From UBA4742 sp963773335 (GTDB lineage Bacteria > Actinomycetota > Acidimicrobiia > Acidimicrobiales > Acidimicrobilacustridaceae), in assembly GCA_963773335.1 (NCBI GenBank), contig CAVZAT010000002.1:620001-684000 (forward strand): a DNA stretch of 64,000 nt. The letters are read 5' to 3'. Each line of letters starts with the position of its first letter. The first letter of the stretch is position 1. A model generated the notes under the pieces. It saw nothing but the letters and a program-made list of their open reading frames with translations. It made no database searches and was not told the DNA's origin. Shown here in pieces: positions 61,274 to 64,000 of this stretch. Both the position numbers and the translations under genes were made by a program.

Positions 61274-61705
61274 ATGGCCGAAGGTTCGATGTCGGTGGCC
61301 GAGCGCGAGGCGTTCCTGGCCGACGTGCACGTGGGTGTGCTGGCCATCGACCAGCCGGGACGAGGCCCGCTGGCCCTGCCGATCTGGTACCTGGTGGAGG
61401 ACGGCGACGTCATCGTGGGCATGGGTGGCCAATCCAAGAAGGCGGAGCTGCTGCGCGCCGCGGGTCGCGCCACCCTCACGGTGCAGACCGAGGAGCCACC
61501 GTACCGCTACGTCAGCGTGGAGGGCCCGGTCGTCATCGAGTCGCGCCAACGCGACGACGTCGAGATGGCCAGCCGCTACCTGGGCCCGGAGCTGGGCCGG
61601 TGGTACGCGCAGAACAACGCCAGCACCGACGAGTCGGTGGTCGTGCGCCTGACCCCCGAGCACTGGCTCACCAAGGACTTCGGCAAGGTGATCTCGCCCG
61701 GTTGA
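61274..61705 (+). CDS. Pyridoxamine 5'-phosphate oxidase-like FMN/F420-binding protein
   Basis: 143 residues, intact, ATG at 61274 with GGGGGAG 6 bp upstream. 'EREAFLADVHVGVLAIDQ', 'PLALPIWYLVEDGDVIVGMG', 'KAELLRAAGRATLTVQTEEP' and 'RYVSVEGPVVIESRQRDDV' are the split-barrel core. Members reduce or bind small substrates with FMN or F420. Stands alone between an SDR and the amidohydrolase (convergent). The 164-bp gap before it shows nothing recognisable. Confidence 0.87.
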   Translation: MAEGSMSVAEREAFLADVHVGVLAIDQPGRGPLALPIWYLVEDGDVIVGMGGQSKKAELLRAAGRATLTVQTEEPPYRYVSVEGPVVIESRQRDDVEMASRYLGPELGRWYAQNNASTDESVVVRLTPEHWLTKDFGKVISPG

Positions 61706-61728
61706 CGGGCGGGTGACCAGGTTGTCGG

Positions 61729-62934
61729 CTACAGCGGGATCGAGGCCGGGTCGGCCGGAGTGAAGTTGTAGACCCGCGACGCGTTGCCCACCGTGATCTT
61801 GTGCTGGACGTCGTCGGAGAGGTGGTCGAGCCACTTGCTGGCCAGCGACACCGTCTCGGGCCAGGTCGAATCGGAGTGCGGGTAGTCGCACTCGAGCATG
61901 ACGTTGTCCTCACCGATGATGTCGAGCAGGCGGATGCCGGCCTGGTCCTCGATGAAGGTCCCATAGACGTGCTCGGAGAACAGTCGACGGATGTCGGTGT
62001 CGAGCGAGAAGCTGGCCTCGAGCTTGGCCTCGCCGCGGTCGTGGGCCGCGTTCATGTTGATGTCGAAGCGCGACGCCCAGAAGCGCTGTTTGTCCACCAC
62101 CTGCTCGGCCCGCTCCAGGAAGTAGGGGATCCAACCGATCGATCCCTCCGACAGGGCGATGTTCAGGTTCGGGTAGCGGTCGAAGAGGCCGCTGAACAGC
62201 CAGTCGAGCAGCGTGCCAGCCTGGTTGGCCGCCGCGCTGTAGGCCATGAAGGCCAGCGTGGGCATGTCGTCGGAGGTGCGGATCAGGTTCGACGACGACC
62301 CGACGTGCATCGAGATCACGAAGCCGGTCTGATCTGCGGCCCGGAAGACCGGGTCCCAGTAGTCGGTGTGGATCGACGGCAGACCCAGCTTGGTCGGGTT
62401 CTCCGAGAAGGCGATCGACTTGGCGCCGAGTGCTGCGGTCCGTTCGATCTCGGCGGCTGCCGCCACCGGATCCCACAGCGGGATGATCATCATCGGGATG
62501 AACCGACCGGGGTAGGCGGCGGCGAACTCCTCGAGGATGAAGTCGTTCCAGGCCTTGACGCACAGCAGGGCCAAGTCCTTGTCCTTGGCCTCGTGGAACA
62601 CCTGGCCGCAGTAGCGCGGGAAGGACGGGAACATCATGGACGAGAGCACGAAGCCCTGGTCCATGTCGGCCACCCGTGCCGCCGGCTCGTAGCAGCCGGG
62701 CCGCATGTCCTCGTAGGTGATGGGCTCGGGCGAGAACTCCTCGCGCTTCTTGCCGGCCACCGCGTTGAGGCCGGTGGTCACGATCGACCGATCCTCGTAC
62801 TGCCAGAACTCGGCATCCCCGTCGCGCACGATGTGGGGCGCCTGGTCGCGCCGGCCTGCGGGGATCCGCTCCTGCCACAGGCGGGCCGGCTCGATGAGGT
62901 GGTCGTCGACCGAGATGAACCAGCTGAACGACAT
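61729..62934 (-). CDS. Amidohydrolase, PF04909-type metal-dependent hydrolase
   Basis: 401 residues, intact, from the ATG at 62934 (MSFSWFISVDDHLIEPAR), with GGAGG 8 bp upstream. An in-frame GTG at 62994 would start inside the operator-like site 4 and adds non-family sequence. 'FISVDDHLIEPARLW', 'VISMHVGSSSNLIRTSDD' (metal His), 'ALSEGSIGWIPYFLERAEQ' and 'MLECDYPHSDSTWPETV' (metal Asp). Near-paralog of the gene at 17029. Preceded by site 4 and, beyond it, the ACAD at the right edge on the same strand. Confidence 0.9.
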   Translation of the reverse strand: MSFSWFISVDDHLIEPARLWQERIPAGRRDQAPHIVRDGDAEFWQYEDRSIVTTGLNAVAGKKREEFSPEPITYEDMRPGCYEPAARVADMDQGFVLSSMMFPSFPRYCGQVFHEAKDKDLALLCVKAWNDFILEEFAAAYPGRFIPMMIIPLWDPVAAAAEIERTAALGAKSIAFSENPTKLGLPSIHTDYWDPVFRAADQTGFVISMHVGSSSNLIRTSDDMPTLAFMAYSAAANQAGTLLDWLFSGLFDRYPNLNIALSEGSIGWIPYFLERAEQVVDKQRFWASRFDINMNAAHDRGEAKLEASFSLDTDIRRLFSEHVYGTFIEDQAGIRLLDIIGEDNVMLECDYPHSDSTWPETVSLASKWLDHLSDDVQHKITVGNASRVYNFTPADPASIPL

Positions 62935-62975
62935 GGCCACGACCTCCACACGAATGCCCGAAAGGATGCGATGCT

Positions 62976-62994
62976 CAAGAAAGCGAACGCTCAC
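62976..62994 (-). promoter_or_regulatory. Operator-like element, site 4 (GTGAGCGTTCGCTTTCTTG)
   Basis: Fourth copy, minus strand, 42-60 bp upstream of the amidohydrolase ATG. Core AGCGTTCGCT is a near-perfect palindrome. Element plus downstream RBS fits a promoter between the ACAD and the amidohydrolase. Confidence 0.65.
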
Positions 62995-63024
62995 CTATTA
63001 CGCTAGCAGGCTCGGTCCGTGTCG

Positions 63025-64000
63025 TCAGCCGGGGTACCGCTGCGCCAGACGGCGTCGGTGGGCGCGGGGCGAGCCGAACAGCGAGCGGTTGAGCGCGGCG
63101 CGCTTGAGGTAGGCGTGGATACCGCTTTCCCACGTGTAGCCGATCCCGCCGTGCAGCTGCATGGCCGCGCCGGCGATGTCCACCGCGGCCGGACCGACGT
63201 AGGACTTGGCCATGGACACCGCCACGGACGCACCTAGCTCGTCGCGGACGACGTCGTCGATCGCGGCCGCGACCAGCTCCCGGGACACCGCGAGCTGCAC
63301 CGCCATGTCCGCGCAAGCGTGCTTCACCGCCTGGAACGAGCCGATCGGACGACCGAACTGCTGGCGGGCCCGAGCGTACGCGACGGTGGCGTCCACCATG
63401 GCCTGGCTGAGCCCCAGGCTGTCGATGGTGACGGCCAGGGCGGCCCGGTCGAGCAACGAGGTGGCGCTGGTCATCGGGTCGCGGGCGTAGCCCCACACCG
63501 CCTCGACGGCCACCTCGACCCCCTCGGCGCGGACCACGCCGAAGCGCCGGGTGGCGTCGAGGAGGGGCTGTTCGGCGATGTCGAGCCCGGGTGCTTGCGG
63601 CTCGACGGCCACCACCACCGGGCCGCGGTCGCCATCCCAGGCCGAGAGGAGCAGACGGTCGGCCCGCGCCACATCGGGGACGAAGGCGGCCCGTCCGGAC
63701 ACCCGGCTGACTCCAGCGGCCGTCTCGAGACGGAAGGGTGGTGCCGAGGCGACCGCCAGGTCGTCGGCGCGGTCGCCGTCGGCCAGGGCGACGGCGACCA
63801 GCAGGTCGCCCGAAGCCACCCGGCGGACCAGCTCGTCACGATCGGGGTTGGGGGCCAGCAGGTTGAGCGCCCCGGCTCCCAGCACCACGGCGCCCAGGTA
63901 GGGGCCGACGGCGGCCGACCGCCCCATCTCCTCCAGGACGACCGCGGCCTCGGCGAAGCCGGCTCCCGCGCCATCGAGGGACTCGGGCACCTCGAGGCCC
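63025..64000 (-). CDS. Acyl-CoA dehydrogenase, 5' end beyond window
   Basis: At least 324 residues; the frame is open through the right edge (GLEVPESLDGAG), so the start is missing. 'RARQQFGRPIGSFQAVKHAC' and 'AAMQLHGGIGYTWESGIHAY' are the ACAD C-terminal signatures; 'FAEAAVVLEEMGRSAAVGPY' is the N-terminal helical domain. Short-type subunit like the one at 2556, so a long-type partner is predicted just upstream, outside the window. Its stop lies 31 bp before operator site 4, giving a separate promoter for the next gene. Confidence 0.9.
   Translation of the reverse strand, partial: GLEVPESLDGAGAGFAEAAVVLEEMGRSAAVGPYLGAVVLGAGALNLLAPNPDRDELVRRVASGDLLVAVALADGDRADDLAVASAPPFRLETAAGVSRVSGRAAFVPDVARADRLLLSAWDGDRGPVVVAVEPQAPGLDIAEQPLLDATRRFGVVRAEGVEVAVEAVWGYARDPMTSATSLLDRAALAVTIDSLGLSQAMVDATVAYARARQQFGRPIGSFQAVKHACADMAVQLAVSRELVAAAIDDVVRDELGASVAVSMAKSYVGPAAVDIAGAAMQLHGGIGYTWESGIHAYLKRAALNRSLFGSPRAHRRRLAQRYPG

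Noticed and set aside
62935..62994. GTG at 62994 as start of the 61729 amidohydrolase
   Set aside because: It coincides with the conserved operator element; the ATG at 62934 has a good RBS and matches paralogs.

Overview
The window is about 64 kb of GC-rich DNA, coding almost throughout, with many GTG/TTG starts and ATGA/GTGA gene overlaps. The gene content is typical of a high-GC actinobacterium: AMP-forming acyl-CoA ligases, family III CoA-transferases, acyl-CoA dehydrogenases (ACADs), enoyl-CoA hydratases, SDRs, LLM flavin oxidoreductases, TetR/GntR regulators and metal-dependent amidohydrolases. A secreted protein at 26962-30139 carries three 'R-[IV]-[LV]-D-T-R' domains, which I associate with Acidimicrobiia and relatives. 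The class assignment is inference. I saw no rRNA, tRNA, CRISPR, phage or transposase genes.

Layout. (1) 1-10.9 kb: CoA-transferase, acyl-CoA ligase, two pairs of adjacent ACADs (2556/3594 and 8642/7509, each a short plus a long type), enoyl-CoA hydratase, a broken exported protein, a SnoaL-like protein and a second ligase. (2) 10.9-19.0 kb: a carboxymuconolactone-decarboxylase-like protein, a Rieske oxygenase with a small partner ORF, TetR, amidohydrolase, SDR, FMN reductase, a PF04909-type amidohydrolase and GntR. (3) 19.1-26.9 kb: one co-directional operon of LLM monooxygenase, CoA-transferase, CitE-like lyase, DapB-like dehydrogenase and a complete fused acyl-CoA mutase (IcmF). (4) 27-30 kb: the secreted repeat protein. 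(5) 30-43.5 kb: HSL-type esterase, TetR, an overlapping ACAD/phosphotransferase/hydratase/quinone-reductase operon, a lipoprotein hydrolase, ligase, small Cys-containing ORF, hydratase, tandem-TetR protein and methylmalonate-semialdehyde dehydrogenase. (6) 43.5-64 kb: alpha/beta hydrolase, NTF2-like protein, double CoA-transferase, LLM enzyme, DUF35 plus Ltp2-like thiolase (separate genes), SDR, amidohydrolase, hydratase, DUF35-thiolase fusion, DUF427 proteins, amidohydrolases, P450, two SDRs, PNPOx-like protein and an ACAD running off the end.

Together the genes describe aerobic degradation of one or more hydrophobic, probably alicyclic or branched, carboxylic acids: oxygenases (P450, Rieske, LLM), CoA activation, beta-oxidation with paired ACADs, retro-aldol side-chain cleavage by DUF35/Ltp2-like modules, and disposal of branched acyl-CoA by IcmF and MmsA. 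The substrate is unknown.

Two window-wide observations matter most. First, a conserved 19-bp element (GTGAGC-N4-RCTWTST-N2) lies upstream of four genes between 48.1 and 63.0 kb and looks like the operator of one regulator. Second, about 16 genes in the first 43.5 kb are broken by single-base indels, almost all +1 insertions that restore perfect family sequence when removed, while every gene from 43.5 to 64 kb is intact. I treat these as likely assembly errors and annotate the affected genes as single disrupted CDSs.
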